Shown: positions 52,022 to 53,260 of the stretch, piece after piece | Position numbering within the stretch: position 1 is the stretch's first letter | Layout: each line of letters starts with the position of its first letter | Assembly (NCBI GenBank): GCA_028285005.1 | Contig: JANQQP010000004.1 | Location: 1 to 53,260, forward strand | Length of the DNA: 53,260 nucleotides | Direction of reading: 5' to 3' | DNA from: Dehalococcoidia bacterium | GTDB lineage: Bacteria > Chloroflexota > Dehalococcoidia > Lucifugimonadales > Lucifugimonadaceae | Translations under genes and position numbers: made by a program | Notes under the pieces: generated by a model | The model's input: only the letters and a program-made list of their open reading frames with translations | Told to the model about the DNA's origin: nothing | The model's database searches: none

Positions 52022-53260
52022 TCAGGGGAAGTAGATCTCGATGTCCGGCTGATCGATCGAGATCGAGAACCACATCGCTCTCCGAGAGGGCAGCCTTTCT
52101 AGTCGCTCGCCTTCCAGCGCGCCTTCGATCGCTCGACCGCTGAAGTCCCAGGTGGATCCCGTTTGGCTATCCGTGTAGAAGCCATTGTCATCGCTTCTGA
52201 ATGTCAGAGCTTCGCCGTTCAGAACGGGAGAATAGGCTACCGCAGCAGGACCGTTTTCTTGTGCAAAGACCGTGACGGGTACACCGTTGATCTCATCGTT
52301 CGCAGCCTGGTCACCGATGCGGCCTATCGGATACGCCTTCTCCGTCTCGCCGACCTGCACCGACAGAACGATCTCAGAGAGCCTCAGGCGTCCGCTGATT
52401 CGCTCCTCGTCCACCGGGAAAGGGAAGCGGCCTGCATCGACGCTCTGAGGATAGGCGCCGAATGGATCCCGGTCGTAGCGTGAAGACGGTGCACCGAATC
52501 CCTGGTCTCGTGACAGAACGAGTGTGTCCGGGTGCAGGGCAAGCCAGTCCGACCACGGCATCATGACGGACGGCAACGGCTTAAGCCTCGTGCCGGAGAG
52601 TGGGCCGATGACGGCCTCGCCTCCGGTCTGGAACCAGTATGAGCCTGTTTCGTGGTCGATCATCACGAGATCGTTCTGGTACAGCGCGCTCGTGTTGCCG
52701 AAAACGTGTGTTTCGCCTTCGATGCGGCGGTCGAACACGACTCCTGAGGCGCAGAGGGGGCAGTAGCTGATGAGGACAGGCACTCCGTCGATCTCATCGT
52801 TGACCATCTCGTGGAAGTTCAGGAACTTAACCGGGTACGCGTAGGCCTGCGTCTCGCCCTCGTAGCCGAGTACGAAGTCCCGCTCTGATAACCACTCACC
52901 ACCTGTCGGCCCTTCGTAAACCGGCACGTACACCGGCCTAATGGCGTTGAACAGCCTGTTAATGGTCGCCTGTGGGGCGTCTGGCAGACGCAACGATCCG
53001 CCGTCGAATGTGTCGAAGACGATGTCCTCCGGCGGCACGATGCCATCGAAGATGTCGACGGGAGGCGGAGCCGACGGACCTGAGATCCCGTAAGGCAGCC
53101 CCGTTCTGACGACCGGAGTGGGCGTGCCGGTCGGCTGATCAGACGTTAGCGTCGTGGTCGCTGCTGGCGCCGTGGTGTTCGCGGGAGCAGACGACTCCAC
53201 ACCGAATCCGCAGGCCACGGAAACAATCACAACAGCAAGACCGATTACTAGGACCGCGCC
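52022..53260 (-). CDS. DUF3179 lipoprotein, N terminus beyond the window
   Basis: The open frame reaches the right edge without a stop. Its last visible residues read GAVLVIGLAVVIVSVACG, a signal peptide with a lipobox ending at Cys, so the real start lies outside; a GTG at 53230 is internal to it. A Ser/Thr/Pro linker follows, then the DUF3179 domain: FHEMVNDEIDGVPVLISYCPLCASGVVFDR, SALYQNDLVMIDHETGSYWFQ. The CPLC pair may bind metal. The function is not known. It converges on the GH15 gene with a 14-bp gap. Confidence 0.88.
   Translation of the reverse strand, partial: GAVLVIGLAVVIVSVACGFGVESSAPANTTAPAATTTLTSDQPTGTPTPVVRTGLPYGISGPSAPPPVDIFDGIVPPEDIVFDTFDGGSLRLPDAPQATINRLFNAIRPVYVPVYEGPTGGEWLSERDFVLGYEGETQAYAYPVKFLNFHEMVNDEIDGVPVLISYCPLCASGVVFDRRIEGETHVFGNTSALYQNDLVMIDHETGSYWFQTGGEAVIGPLSGTRLKPLPSVMMPWSDWLALHPDTLVLSRDQGFGAPSSRYDRDPFGAYPQSVDAGRFPFPVDEERISGRLRLSEIVLSVQVGETEKAYPIGRIGDQAANDEINGVPVTVFAQENGPAAVAYSPVLNGEALTFRSDDNGFYTDSQTGSTWDFSGRAIEGALEGERLERLPSRRAMWFSISIDQPDIEIYFP

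Overview
The window looks like a chromosomal segment of a free-living bacterium of moderately high GC. The best guess is a member of the Chloroflexota, near the SAR202/Dehalococcoidia lineages. This is inferred from three traits: lipoproteins with long Pro/Thr linkers, paired CocE-type hydrolases beside an enolase-superfamily enzyme, and frequent GTG and TTG starts. No marker gene settles it. I saw no rRNA, tRNA, IS element, prophage or CRISPR array. Genes are tightly packed, and several convergent pairs share their stop codons.

Layout. 1-5572: the 5' end of glmS, then plsC and cmk (minus); a CvpA-like protein and an HNH nuclease (plus); holB and lysA (minus). 5734-8398: selD, whose reading frame crosses an in-frame TGA read as selenocysteine, then mazG and a DUF1461-type membrane protein. 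8403-21721: a long minus-strand run holding a trypsin-like lipoprotein, a Nudix hydrolase, a solo molybdenum hydroxylase large subunit, a 2'-5' RNA ligase-like protein, a Tag-like glycosylase, a deazaflavin/PPOX-like protein, two tandem NAD-epimerases, recG, degV and fakA. 21906-24563: rpmB, rpe, a DUF4395 membrane protein behind what looks like a cysteine-codon attenuator, and a receiver-like protein.

24718-29803: two CocE/NonD hydrolases flanking an AT-richer gene with a nucleoside-deoxyribosyltransferase/TIR-like domain and a small membrane protein. 29932-41576: a 2-hydroxyacid dehydrogenase, comEC-comEA, an enolase-superfamily enzyme, a stress-type membrane protein, ilvE behind a promoter, leader peptide and terminator, a PAP2-fold protein and a CpsB-like protein that both lack catalytic or metal-binding His residues, a PIG-L deacetylase and glyA. 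41592-53260: a methyltransferase; rpsF-ssb-rpsR (S18 with a long acidic tail) followed by a SurA-like foldase; hom and thrC; a GNAT-like protein, a GT4 glycosyltransferase and a GH15 enzyme in one run; and a DUF3179 lipoprotein that leaves the window.

Together the genes cover amino-acid synthesis (Lys, Thr, Gly/Ser, branched-chain), lipid and fatty-acid handling (PlsC, FakA, DegV), DNA uptake and repair (ComEA/EC, HolB, RecG, Ssb), translation (S6, S18, L28) and selenium activation. The points most worth a second look are the Sec-containing SelD with its SECIS-like hairpin, the two RNA attenuator candidates (upstream of DUF4395 and ilvE), the acidic S18 tail, and the NDT/TIR-like protein.
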